Shown here one piece after another: positions 32,940-41,078 of a stretch of DNA of 53,533 nt. The DNA comes from Myxococcales bacterium. Lineage in GTDB: Bacteria; Myxococcota; Myxococcia; Myxococcales; Myxococcaceae. Where the stretch lies: NCBI GenBank assembly GCA_020846875.1, contig JADLDB010000131.1:1-53533 (forward strand), given 5' to 3'. The notes beneath the pieces are model-generated. The model saw only the letters and a program-made list of their open reading frames with translations. It ran no database searches and was not told the DNA's origin. Every line of letters starts with the position of its first letter. The stretch's first letter is position 1. The position numbers and the translations under genes were made by a program.

Positions 32940-35082
32940 GCGTTTCTTGCCGCCTCCGGGGCCTCTCCATACAGTCGCCCCGGTGGCGGTGCGATCACAA
33001 AGACCGGGCCTGACGTGGGCCATCTTCGGCGTCACCGCCGCGGCCCTGGTCCTCCTCGTGCTGGCGCTGTTCATCGTGGTCCCCCAACAGGCCAACACCC
33101 ATCTGACGCGCGCGCTGGCGGAGCGTGGCCGGGCCGTCGCGAAGGAGATCGAGCGACGGATCACCATCGCCTCGCGGGAAGGGATCGACCCGGCCGCCTC
33201 AGCAGAGATCAACGCCATCGTCGGGGGAGAGCCGGAGATCCGCCACGTCTGGGTGCTGGTCTGCTCCCAGCCCGCCTGCAAGGTGTCGGAGCTCATTGCG
33301 CACAAGCCCGAGACCGACCCTCGCGACACCGAAGCGGTCCTTCAGCGGTTCAACGAGCGTGCCAACGATCAACCTCTTCAGCTCGAGCTCGGGGACTCCG
33401 ACACCCCCCTTGTCCTGGTGGCCGACCGGGTGTCGCCGAGATCAGGCTCAGGCACCGGCTACGTTCTGATCACCCTGGCCCGAAAGAAGATCGACGAAGG
33501 CCTCGACTCCCTGCGTCAGACGCTGCTCATCGCCCTCGTCCTCTCCGTGGCGATCTTCCTCGCGATGGTCTTCATCCTCTCGCGCCTGATGCTGATCCGG
33601 CCGATCAAGTCGATGCGGGCGATGGCCGTACGCCTGGCCGAAGCCGATCTCTCCGGGCGGGTCGAGCCGGTGGGCACGCGAGAGCTCGATGAGCTCGCCG
33701 AGTCCCTCAACAACATCGGGCAGGGGCTTCGCGACACGCTGGGCCGGGTGCGCGGAGTGGCCGAGAGCGTCGCCCAGGTGATCGATCAGATCAGCCGTAC
33801 CGCGGCCACCACCAGCGGGGGCTCCTCGACCGTGCTCACCCGCGTTGAGGAGACCTCCAGTGCGATGGTGGAAATGCTGACCAGCCTCAAGGGCATCGCG
33901 GAGAACGTGGAGGTCCTCTACCAGAGCGCCGAGGAGTCGAGCTCGTCCATCCAGGAGATGGCCACCACCAACGACGAGGTTGCGACCAACGTGACCACCA
34001 TGGCCGCGTCGGTCGACGAGACCACCAGCGCCATCGAGCAGATGACGTACTCGATCAAGGAGGTGGCGCGGAACGTCGAAGACCTGCTCAAGAGCACGGA
34101 GAGCACCAGCACGTCGATCCGCGAGATGGACGTGGCTAACAGCCAGGTCGAGACCAACGCCTACGAGACGGCGCGCCTGTCCGAGCAGGTGTCCAAGGAC
34201 TCGGAGATTGGCATGGAGTCGATCCAGAAGACGATCGCCGGCATCGACAAGATCAAGGACTCCTCGCGCGCCGCCTCGACGGTGATCGACCAGCTCGCCC
34301 GCCGCATCGGAGAGATCGGCAACATCGTCGACGTGATCGACGACGTGGCGGAGCAGACCAACCTCCTCGCGCTGAACGCCGCGATCATCGCCGCGCAGGC
34401 CGGAGAGCACGGGAAGGGCTTCGCGGTGGTGGCCGAGGAGATCAAGGACCTCGCCGAGCGCACCGCCGCCTCCACCCGGGAGATCGCCGAGCTGATCCGC
34501 GCGGTCCAGGCTGAGTCACGCAACGCGGGCGCGGCGATGAACCAGGGCGTCAAGAGCGTGGAGGAAGGTGTGCAGCTCGGGCGCGAGGCCGAGGAGGCGC
34601 TGCGGAAGATCCAGGAGTCGGCGAAGAACTCCACCCAGATGGTGCGCGCCATCGCCCGCGCCACCGTGGAGCAGTCGCGGGGCTCGAAGGATGTCACCGG
34701 CTCGGTGGAACGGATCCGGGAGACGGTGGAGCACATCAACAAGGCGACCAACGAGCAGGCGCGGGGCTCGGAGCAGATCATGAAGGGCGCCGAGCAGATG
34801 CGGCTGCTCACCCAGCACGTGAAGCGCTCGGTGGACGAGCAGTCGCACGGGTCGAAGCAGATCAACCGCTCCATCGAGAACATCAACGAGATGGTGACGC
34901 ACTTGAACCGCGCGCAGAAGGAGCAGACCCGCGGCACGGAGCAGGTACTCAAGGCCATCGAGACCATCAAGTCGGTCGCCGAGCAGCAGAACAAGTCGGT
35001 GAAGCAGTTGGAGGAGGCGATCGAGACGCTGCGGCAGCAGGCCGACGTGCTGCGCGGGGAGATTCGGCGGTTCCGTGTCTGA
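32938..35082 (+). CDS. Methyl-accepting chemotaxis protein
   Basis: 714 residues. TM1 about 26-48 ([24 protein letters not shown]), a periplasmic sensor of about 145 residues with one close Cys pair (CSQPAC), TM2 about 195-217, a HAMP domain ([25 protein letters not shown]), then a long coiled-coil signalling domain. The hairpin tip is [35 protein letters not shown] (written here as [13 protein letters not shown] then [18 protein letters not shown]), which binds CheA and CheW. No C-terminal CheR-tether pentapeptide is present. ATG at 32938 is used; GTG at 32983 is a real alternative. A palindrome copy inside the sensor encodes GDSDTP at 152-157. The stop overlaps the OsmC start by 8 nt. Confidence 0.92.
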   Translation: MRFLPPPGPLHTVAPVAVRSQRPGLTWAIFGVTAAALVLLVLALFIVVPQQANTHLTRALAERGRAVAKEIERRITIASREGIDPAASAEINAIVGGEPEIRHVWVLVCSQPACKVSELIAHKPETDPRDTEAVLQRFNERANDQPLQLELGDSDTPLVLVADRVSPRSGSGTGYVLITLARKKIDEGLDSLRQTLLIALVLSVAIFLAMVFILSRLMLIRPIKSMRAMAVRLAEADLSGRVEPVGTRELDELAESLNNIGQGLRDTLGRVRGVAESVAQVIDQISRTAATTSGGSSTVLTRVEETSSAMVEMLTSLKGIAENVEVLYQSAEESSSSIQEMATTNDEVATNVTTMAASVDETTSAIEQMTYSIKEVARNVEDLLKSTESTSTSIREMDVANSQVETNAYETARLSEQVSKDSEIGMESIQKTIAGIDKIKDSSRAASTVIDQLARRIGEIGNIVDVIDDVAEQTNLLALNAAIIAAQAGEHGKGFAVVAEEIKDLAERTAASTREIAELIRAVQAESRNAGAAMNQGVKSVEEGVQLGREAEEALRKIQESAKNSTQMVRAIARATVEQSRGSKDVTGSVERIRETVEHINKATNEQARGSEQIMKGAEQMRLLTQHVKRSVDEQSHGSKQINRSIENINEMVTHLNRAQKEQTRGTEQVLKAIETIKSVAEQQNKSVKQLEEAIETLRQQADVLRGEIRRFRV
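33391..33407 (-). repeat. REP-like palindrome inside the chemoreceptor sensor domain
   Basis: ggggactccgacacccc, reverse orientation (GGGGTGTCGGAGTCCCC). It is translated as GDSDTP in the periplasmic domain. Confidence 0.85.
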
Positions 35083-35569
35083 GCACCTGGTGAGCGTGGC
35101 GTGGCAGCGCGGAGGAGCGCCGTTCCGGGGTGGGGAGTACTCCCGCGAGCACCGGTGGCGCTTCGACGGGGGGCAGGAGGTGGTGGCGGCAGCCTCGCCG
35201 TGGATCGTCCCCGAGGAGCGAACGAACCTGGCGGGTGTGGATCCTGAGGAGGCCTTCGTCGCCTCCTTGTCGAGCTGCCACATGCTTTGGTTCCTCTCGT
35301 TGGCTGAGAAGGCCGGCTACCTGGTGGACCGGTACGAGGACCTGGCGGTCGGCGTGTTGTCGGAGGACCCGCAAGGGCGGCAGGCAATCACCCAGGTGAC
35401 GCTTCGGCCGCTCGTGACCTTCGTCGGCACGGGGCCGGATCCCGTCGGCCTGATTGCCCTCCATGAGCGTGCCCATGCCGCGTGCTTCATTGCCAACTCC
35501 GTGAAATCCGAGGTGTCGATCAGTCCTCGTGAAGCGTCCCACGCTGGCCTCGGGGCCCCTCAAGCGTAG
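35075..35569 (+). CDS. OsmC/Ohr-family peroxiredoxin-like protein
   Basis: 164 residues. Family members reduce organic hydroperoxides using two Cys. Both are present: [18 protein letters not shown] and [18 protein letters not shown]. The strand [15 protein letters not shown] precedes the first Cys as usual. The GTG start lies 8 bp inside the chemoreceptor gene, so the two are coupled, an unusual pairing. Two palindrome copies follow the stop. Confidence 0.9.
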   Translation: MSEHLVSVAWQRGGAPFRGGEYSREHRWRFDGGQEVVAAASPWIVPEERTNLAGVDPEEAFVASLSSCHMLWFLSLAEKAGYLVDRYEDLAVGVLSEDPQGRQAITQVTLRPLVTFVGTGPDPVGLIALHERAHAACFIANSVKSEVSISPREASHAGLGAPQA

Positions 35570-35572
35570 TGT

Positions 35573-35592
35573 GGGGTGTCGGAGAACCCGCA
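35573..35592 (+). repeat. REP-like palindrome, first of a tandem pair
   Basis: GGGGTGTCGGAGAACCCGCA, 4 bp after the osmC-like stop. Stem GGGT/ACCC. Confidence 0.9.
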
Positions 35593-35602
35593 CAGACGCA
35601 GA

Positions 35603-35621
35603 GGGTGTCGGAGTCCCCGCA
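35603..35621 (+). repeat. REP-like palindrome, second of a tandem pair
   Basis: gggtgtcggagtccccgca, same orientation, 10 bp after the first copy; a head-to-tail doublet in the 101-bp gap. Confidence 0.9.
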
Positions 35622-35670
35622 GCCAGTGGGTTGATCCTTCTGCTTGCCGTGGGTTACACGCTCACTCCTC

Positions 35671-37353
35671 ATGAAGATCCGCCTTCTCTGCGCTCTGCTG
35701 TGCGTCTGCCTCTCCTCCACCGCCGCCCTCGCCCAGGAGGAGATCGGTGACGTAGCCGGCCCCAAGTCCGCCGCACCGCAGGACGAAGTGGGTGGCAGCC
35801 GTCGCAAGCCGATCACCCGCTCGGATCGCGACGCCGCGCTGAAGGCCGAGGAGGAGAAGAAGAAGCGCGAGGAAGAAGAGAAGAAGCGCCTCGACGCCGA
35901 GCGCCGCGCCGCCGAAGCCGAGGCCAAGGCGAAGGCCGCCGAAGCCGAGACCGCCCGCATCAAGGCCGAGGCCGAAGCCCGGGCGAAGGCGGACGCCGAG
36001 GCGAAGCGGCTCAAGGACGAGCAGGCCCTGGTGGAGAAGAAGCACCAGCAGGAGCAGGAGGCCAAGCGCCTCGCCGAGGAGGAGAAGAAGCGCAAGGAGG
36101 AGGAGAAGCGCCTCGCCGAGGAGAAGAAGAAGCTGGACGCGGAGGAGAAGAAGCGCCTCGCAGAGGAAGAGAAGAAGAAGAAGGAGGAGGAGAAGCGCCT
36201 CGCTGAGGAGAAGAAGCGCGAGGAGGCGCTCGCCAGGCAGAAGGCCGACGCTGAGGCGCGCGAGGCCGCCCTCGCCAAGCAGAAGGAAGAACTGGAGAAG
36301 AAGAAGACCGAGCTCGAAGAGAAGAAGCGCCTGGCCGAAGAGGAGAAGAAGAAGAAGGAGGAAGAGCGGCTCCTGGCGGCCGAAGAGAAGAAGCGGAAGG
36401 CAGACGAAGAGAAGACGCGGCTGGAGGAGGACAAGAAGCGCAAGGAAGACGAGAAGCGCCTGGCCGCCGACGAGAAGAAGCGGCTCGCCGAGGAAGAGAA
36501 GAAGAAGAAGGAGGAGGAGCAACGCCTCGCGGCCGACGAGAAGAAGCGCCAGGCCCAGGAGGAGCAAGCCACCCGCGCCGCGGCCGCGGAGGAGAAGAAG
36601 CGCCTCGCGGAGGCCGAGCGTCAGCGCAAGGAGGAGGAGAAGCGCGCTCTGGCGGAGTCGAAGCGCCTCGAGGCCGAGGCGAAGAAGCTGGAGGCTGACG
36701 CGAAGAGGGAAGCCGCCCGCCTGGAGGTCGAGGCGAAGAAGCTGGAGGCGGAGCAGAAGAGGGAAGCGGCTCGCCTCGCCGCCGAGGCCGCGAAGAACCC
36801 GTCGCCAGAGGGACAGGGTGCGAGCCGTCGCGTGGTGCGGGGCGGAGAGGCTCCTCCGCCGACGCCGGTGGCGACCAACGCCCCGCCTCCCACCGCGCCG
36901 CCCCCCTCGCCCGTCCCCTCGTCACCTGGTGCCGCGCCGACGAAGGCGACCGCTACCTCCGCCGGGGCCTACCTGGGTGCCAAGGCCGCGGGCGGCGGAT
37001 TGATGCCCGCTCGTTCCGTGGAGGAGGCGAAGGCGGACCCCCGCTTCCGTGAAGGCGCGCTCGTCGAGGATGCGCGGGTCAAGGTGGTCTCGGTCGCAGA
37101 GAAGTTCCCGTACTACGGCATCGCCAACAACGGCTGCTCTTCAGGGCGCAGCTTCGTGATGGCGGAGCTCCTCTCTCCCTTCGACGGGCTGTCGGCGGGC
37201 ATTCCGGTGGTCCTGCGCATCGAGGACCCGTCGCTGGGGCCCGCCCGCGCCGGTGCCGCGCTCGCGTTCTCCGGCTTGCGGCGCGCCGGCAAGGCCCCCG
37301 ACGGCACGTTCGTCTACTGTGGGCGCGGAACCGCCTTCCCTGTGCGCCGGTAG
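35671..37353 (+). CDS. Exported Lys/Glu-rich coiled-coil protein
   Basis: 560 residues. ATG at 35671 gives a clear signal peptide (KIRLLCALLCVCLSSTAALAQ). Residues about 55-375 are an almost unbroken charged coiled coil of EEKKR/LAEEEKK/AEAKK repeats. A Pro/Ala-rich linker (TPVATNAPPPTAPPPSP) follows, then a globular C-terminal domain of about 110 residues (VEEAKADPRFREGALVEDARVKVV, two Cys, FVYCGRGTAFPVRR). I do not recognise that domain. The repeated coil could span the periplasm like a TolA-type rod. The TAG stop shares its G with the next palindrome copy. Confidence 0.7.
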   Translation: MKIRLLCALLCVCLSSTAALAQEEIGDVAGPKSAAPQDEVGGSRRKPITRSDRDAALKAEEEKKKREEEEKKRLDAERRAAEAEAKAKAAEAETARIKAEAEARAKADAEAKRLKDEQALVEKKHQQEQEAKRLAEEEKKRKEEEKRLAEEKKKLDAEEKKRLAEEEKKKKEEEKRLAEEKKREEALARQKADAEAREAALAKQKEELEKKKTELEEKKRLAEEEKKKKEEERLLAAEEKKRKADEEKTRLEEDKKRKEDEKRLAADEKKRLAEEEKKKKEEEQRLAADEKKRQAQEEQATRAAAAEEKKRLAEAERQRKEEEKRALAESKRLEAEAKKLEADAKREAARLEVEAKKLEAEQKREAARLAAEAAKNPSPEGQGASRRVVRGGEAPPPTPVATNAPPPTAPPPSPVPSSPGAAPTKATATSAGAYLGAKAAGGGLMPARSVEEAKADPRFREGALVEDARVKVVSVAEKFPYYGIANNGCSSGRSFVMAELLSPFDGLSAGIPVVLRIEDPSLGPARAGAALAFSGLRRAGKAPDGTFVYCGRGTAFPVRR

Positions 37354-37372
37354 GGGTGTCGGAGTCCCCGCA
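37353..37372 (+). repeat. REP-like palindrome
   Basis: GGGGTGTCGGAGTCCCCGCA. Its first G is the last base of the preceding TAG stop. Stem GGGG/CCCC. Confidence 0.9.
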
Positions 37373-37431
37373 GCCGGAGCCCCAGCCAACGATGCTGGCG
37401 CGCACCCGAGGGATTCCGTAGAACTTCTCTC

Positions 37432-37878
37432 GTGTTCAACATCGGCTCCGGCGAACTTGCGCTCATCGCCGTCGTGGCGCTGCTGATCCTCGGGCCCAAG
37501 CGGCTCCCGGAGCTGGCCCGCGGCATCGGCAAGTTCATGCGCGAGTTCCGGCGCCAGACGGACGAGGTCCGCGGCGTCGTCGAGCGCGAGTTCTACAAGA
37601 TGGACCAGGAGCTCCCCGCCGCCCAGCCGCCGCGGATCGCCCCCGACGCCGTCGCGGTCGGCCAGCCACAGCCCGCGGAAGCGCCCCACCCGCCGGCCGA
37701 TCAGGCGCCCACCGCTCCCGCAAGCACCTCCACTGCCGCTGACGGGGCGTCCCCTTCCCCACCGGAGGACGCGCTTCCTCCCGTGACGGAGCACACCTCC
37801 TCGCAGATCCTTCGCGGCATGCCCTCCGAGGGCGAGGGCCAGGCCGAGGGCTCGACTTCCCCCTCCAACAAGAGCTGA
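37432..37878 (+). CDS. tatB: Twin-arginine translocase subunit TatB
   Basis: 148 residues from GTG at 37432. The N-terminal helix FNIGSGELALIAVVALLILGP with Glu8 is followed by the hinge KRLPELARGIGKFMREFRRQTDEV and an amphipathic helix. The length and FNIG start favour TatB over TatA. The C-terminal 80 residues are Pro/Ala/Ser-rich and disordered. It lies 12 bp before tatC; no tatA is present in the window. Confidence 0.85.
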   Translation: MFNIGSGELALIAVVALLILGPKRLPELARGIGKFMREFRRQTDEVRGVVEREFYKMDQELPAAQPPRIAPDAVAVGQPQPAEAPHPPADQAPTAPASTSTAADGASPSPPEDALPPVTEHTSSQILRGMPSEGEGQAEGSTSPSNKS

Positions 37879-37890
37879 CTCACCCCCGCC

Positions 37891-39135
37891 ATGCCCGAGG
37901 CTCCCAGCCCTGACGACGTCAAGATGAGCCTCATGGATCACCTGGGTGAGCTCCGCACCCGGCTGCTCCGCTTCACGATCACCGTGCTGGTGCTGGGGCT
38001 CGCCTCCCTCCTCTTCGCGCGCGAGCTCTACGGCCTTCTGATGCGGCCGGTGCTGCTGGCGCTCCCGCCCGACTCGGCCTCGCTCGTCTACACGTCGGCG
38101 ATCGAAGAGATCAACGTGCTGATGAAGATCGGCCTCTACGCCGGAGTCTTCCTCAGCACGCCGGTGCTGCTGTGGCAGATCTGGGGCTTCGTCGCCCCCG
38201 GCCTCTACGAGGACGAGCGGAAGCTGGCCGGGCCGTTCATCTTCTTCGGCTCCCTCGCGTTCCTGGCCGGCGCGGTCTTCTGCTACCTGGTGCTCCTGCC
38301 GCAGATGTTCTCGTTCCTCCTCCAGAAGGAGGACGCGTCGGCCATCCAGCGCAGGCTGGACACTTCGCGGCTCCGCGAGGACGACGCGCTGCGGTACCTG
38401 CGGCTCGGCCAGCCCCAGTTCGCAGGGGCCCAGGCGCGGGTGGCGATCGGCGATCTCGAGGCCGCGGGGGAAGGGCAGACGACCGAGACGAGCCTCTCGC
38501 TGGCCATCGTCCCCAAGCAGAGCGTCGAGGCGAAGGAGCGTCTGGCGGGGCTGGGCCGGCTGACCGACGCGGTTCGGATCGGTTTGTCCGACGGCGCCCG
38601 GGAGCGGCTGCTGCCGGTGATGGAGGAGCGCGTGGCGGCGGTGAAGGCGTTTGGCGAGCGCGACTTTGGCCAGACCGTGGCCCACTGCGACGCAGCGGCG
38701 CGGCTCCTCGGGGAGGCGTGGCCCGAGTACCAGGCCGACCTCGACGCGGTGTGGAAGGTGGAGCGCCTGCTCAGCGTCGGCCAGGCCCGCAGCGAGTCCA
38801 TCAACTGGACGCGCCCCATGCTGTCGATGAGCGAGCAGTTGACGCTGGTGCTGATTCTGGAGCTGGCCTTCGGCGTCATCTTCGAGCTGCCCCTGGTGAT
38901 GATGGTGCTGGGGATGGTGGGGCTGGTGTCGTCGAAGTTCCTCTTCAAGTACCAGCGGCACGCCTTCGTGGTGTGTCTCATCCTCGCGGCGATCATCACC
39001 CCCACCGGCGACGCGGTGAACCTGGCCTTGATGGCTGGCCCCATGCTGCTTTGCTACGAGCTGGGCGTGTTGCTGGTGTGGTTGGTCGAGAAGCGCCGTG
39101 GCCGACGCGACCCCGGAGCCATCACCCGCGTCTGA
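37891..39135 (+). CDS. tatC: Twin-arginine translocase subunit TatC with large periplasmic insertion
   Basis: 414 residues, against about 250 for typical TatC. Conserved parts are LMDHLGELRTRLLR, QIWGFVAPGLYEDERKLA, and six helices. TM3 (about 115-143, FIFFGSLAFLAGAVFCYLVLLP) and TM4 (about 318-343, LVLILELAFGVIFELPLVMMVL) are split by about 160 extra residues (146-308). The insert is charged and mostly helical (AIQRRLDTSRLREDDALRYL, ARERLLPVMEERVAAVKAFGE) and would face the periplasm, where the second periplasmic loop is normally about 15 residues. The frame is continuous, so this is not an assembly error. The insert is seen in the sequence; any role in binding a partner is inference. Confidence 0.93.
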   Translation: MPEAPSPDDVKMSLMDHLGELRTRLLRFTITVLVLGLASLLFARELYGLLMRPVLLALPPDSASLVYTSAIEEINVLMKIGLYAGVFLSTPVLLWQIWGFVAPGLYEDERKLAGPFIFFGSLAFLAGAVFCYLVLLPQMFSFLLQKEDASAIQRRLDTSRLREDDALRYLRLGQPQFAGAQARVAIGDLEAAGEGQTTETSLSLAIVPKQSVEAKERLAGLGRLTDAVRIGLSDGARERLLPVMEERVAAVKAFGERDFGQTVAHCDAAARLLGEAWPEYQADLDAVWKVERLLSVGQARSESINWTRPMLSMSEQLTLVLILELAFGVIFELPLVMMVLGMVGLVSSKFLFKYQRHAFVVCLILAAIITPTGDAVNLALMAGPMLLCYELGVLLVWLVEKRRGRRDPGAITRV

Positions 39136-39136
39136 T

Positions 39137-39156
39137 TGCGGGGCCTCTGACACCCC
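39137..39156 (-). repeat. REP-like palindrome after tatC
   Basis: tgcggggcctctgacacccc, reverse orientation, one bp after the tatC stop. Confidence 0.85.
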
Positions 39157-39413
39157 TCACGCTGCCCGCTGGGCGGGGCATGAGAGAGGTCGCACGGCAT
39201 TCCTGAGCGAATTCAGAGACTTCGGCGCCAGGGTGCCTACCCGCAATGGGTTTTTTCAGGTCGCGTATTGGGGGCAACAGCGAGCAAGACGGTCGATGGC
39301 CGAACCCGAAACCGTGCCGCTCGCCGAAATCGAAGGGACCACTCCACTTGGGGGAGCGCGGCCATGGGGGCCGGCCTCACGCCACGGGTGTGCCCGACAC
39401 GAAGGAGCGCGTC
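39157..39413. other. 257-bp gap between tatC and the small membrane protein
   Basis: A very small hairpin ACCC-gcaat-GGGT followed by six T lies at 39239-39256 and could be a weak terminator for the tat operon. The remainder shows no gene I can support. Confidence 0.35.
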
Positions 39414-39605
39414 ATGTTCGCCACCGCCCGCAAGAACCCTGGTTTCGCCGGCCTGCTCGCCGTTGTCCTGGTCATCGCCGGGTACCTGGCGGGAGTCGGC
39501 TTCGTCTGGAAGACCTACGTCGACGCGGGGGAGCAGCCCGCGGCAGTCGAGCAGTGCCGCGTCGTCTGTGGCCCTGCGATGGCCGCGAGCGATACGAACG
39601 GCTGA
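39414..39605 (+). CDS. Small single-span membrane protein
   Basis: 63 residues; ATG at 39414 with AAGGAG 7 bases upstream. FAGLLAVVLVIAGYLAGVGFVW is one transmembrane helix, followed by a short tail with CRVVCG. No family is recognised. It stands alone. Confidence 0.55.
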   Translation: MFATARKNPGFAGLLAVVLVIAGYLAGVGFVWKTYVDAGEQPAAVEQCRVVCGPAMAASDTNG

Positions 39606-39802
39606 CGCGGATCGTCCACCACGAAATCAACGCGCGTCAGGAAATAGCCCCGCGTCGCGCACGTTATGTCCGACGCAGCTGGCTCTGGGCGGTGGCGACA
39701 GGAAACTCCCAGGACTTCCAGGAGAGCGTGCGGAGAATGGTTCTCCGCCACTGGAAACGAATTGCGCCGGTCGGCGCCGCCCAGGGCCGCTGCACTTCTC
39801 CG

Positions 39803-40474
39803 TCAGGCCGGCTTCGGCTTTGGCCCCAGGCCGGCTTTCTTCCGCGCCTCGAGCAGCTTCGCCACGTCGCCCGGCGGCAGCGCAGGCACCGGGCCCAGCG
39901 CCCGCGCCGCGCTCAAGATCTTCGCGTAGTGCTCGACCAGCTCCATCCGCAGGAGCGCCTGCTCGAGGTCCACGCCCAGGGTCAGCGCGCCGTTTCCCTG
40001 CAAGAGCATCGCGTCGAACTGCGAGGCCGCCGCCTCCACCAGCGTCACCGCCTCGCTCGTCCGGGGCATCGCGCGGGGAAGGGTGGGGATCCGGTCGCCC
40101 AGGGACACGACGAGCTCGGCCATCGCGACGGGCGAGAGCTCCTGGCCCACCAGCCCCCAGGCGGTGGCGTGCGGCGGGTGCGCGTGCAGCACCACGTCCA
40201 CCTCGGGCCTCGCGCGAAACGCCGCCAGGTGCAGCTCGAGCTCCGAGAAGGGCTTGCGCCTGCCCTCCAGCACCTTGCCGTCGTAGTCGACGACCAGCAA
40301 CATCCCTTCGTCGACGTCGGCCTTCGACACCGCGGTGGGGGTGATGAGCAGCCGGTCTCCGGTGAGGCGCACCGAGAGGTTGCCGTCGTGGTTGGCAACC
40401 CACCCCAGCTGGTGGAGCCGGCGCGACGTGGCGGCGAGATCCGCCCGCACCTTCGGCAGCGGAGGCACCGGCAT
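39803..40474 (-). CDS. Class II aldolase / fuculose-phosphate aldolase-like protein
   Basis: 223 residues. Zinc-dependent aldolases of this family cleave sugar phosphates such as fuculose-1-phosphate. Seen are the phosphate loop GNLSVRL (31-37), the SELELH segment holding the catalytic Glu (about 80), the metal pair His97 and His99 in VLHAHPPHA, and a third His in VEHYAK. ATG at 40474 lies 5 bp after the stop of a vertex-protein gene, so it shares the operon. Class II aldolases with multiple vertex proteins are the mark of fucose/rhamnose-type (PVM-like) bacterial microcompartments. Here it may act on an aldehyde-generating sugar phosphate. Confidence 0.88.
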   Translation of the reverse strand: MPVPPLPKVRADLAATSRRLHQLGWVANHDGNLSVRLTGDRLLITPTAVSKADVDEGMLLVVDYDGKVLEGRRKPFSELELHLAAFRARPEVDVVLHAHPPHATAWGLVGQELSPVAMAELVVSLGDRIPTLPRAMPRTSEAVTLVEAAASQFDAMLLQGNGALTLGVDLEQALLRMELVEHYAKILSAARALGPVPALPPGDVAKLLEARKKAGLGPKPKPA

Positions 40475-40479
40475 GGCCG

Positions 40480-40758
40480 TCAGCGGCTCCCCAGGTCGAG
40501 GCGATCCACCACGCCCATCACCAGCGAGCGGATGGGCGCCTGCTTGTCCCCCAGCACCTGGCGGGTGCCGCTGCCCTCGTTCAGCACCAGCACCACGTCG
40601 CCCTTCCCGGCGGACGAGGTGTTGTCGACCGCCAGGAAGCTCTTCCCCAGCGGGGCCAGCGTCTCGTCCACCGGCTGCACCACGAGGATCTTCCGCCCGT
40701 GGAAGGAAGGGTGCTTCTCGGTGGCCACCACCGTCCCCAGCACGCGGCAGAGGTTCAT
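40480..40758 (-). CDS. EutN/CcmL-type microcompartment vertex protein (first)
   Basis: 92 residues: MNLCRVLGTVVATEKHPSFH, LVVQPVDETLAPLGKSFLAVD, GKGDVVLVLNEGSGTRQVLG and RSLVMGVVDRLDL. These are the strands of the pentameric BMC-P fold that caps vertices of bacterial microcompartments. The start overlaps the stop of the second vertex gene by 4 nt (ATGA), and the aldolase begins 5 bp after the stop. Confidence 0.88.
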   Translation of the reverse strand: MNLCRVLGTVVATEKHPSFHGRKILVVQPVDETLAPLGKSFLAVDNTSSAGKGDVVLVLNEGSGTRQVLGDKQAPIRSLVMGVVDRLDLGSR

Positions 40759-41018
40759 GCGTCCACCTCGTCGACGATGCCGACGATCGCGCTGTCCACC
40801 GGGACGAACCAGGGATCGCAGGCCAGCGCCGCTTCCCGGCTCCCTTCGAGGAGCACCAGGGTGCCCGGGCTGGCCGAGGCGCGGTCCACCGCCACCTCCA
40901 CAGGCCCCGCCTTCTGCCGCTGGTGGTCGAGCGGCTGCACCAACAGGAAGCGAGCCCCTTCGAGGCCGGTCACCCGCTTTGTGCACACCACCGTGCCGAT
41001 CACCTGTCCCAGGTACAT
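40755..41018 (-). CDS. EutN/CcmL-type microcompartment vertex protein (second)
   Basis: 87 residues: MYLGQVIGTVVCTKRVTGLEGARFLLVQPLD, PGTLVLLEGSREAALA (read in two pieces) and VDSAIVGIVDEVD. The BMC-P pattern is clear, and it is a distinct paralogue of the neighbour. ATG at 41018 fits the family start; an upstream in-frame start adds 13 unrelated residues. It is the first gene of the vertex/vertex/aldolase operon and lies 60 bp after the stop of the GltJ-like gene. Confidence 0.88.
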   Translation of the reverse strand: MYLGQVIGTVVCTKRVTGLEGARFLLVQPLDHQRQKAGPVEVAVDRASASPGTLVLLEGSREAALACDPWFVPVDSAIVGIVDEVDA

Positions 41019-41078
41019 GCGGGGGCGGAGAATCGACGAGGGGCGCGCGCGATGCAACGTTTGTAAGGACGCCGCCGC

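Noticed and set aside
39606-39802. Possible small gene between the membrane protein and the aldolase
   Set aside because: Frames are Arg/Ser-rich with no ribosome site; nothing there can be supported.
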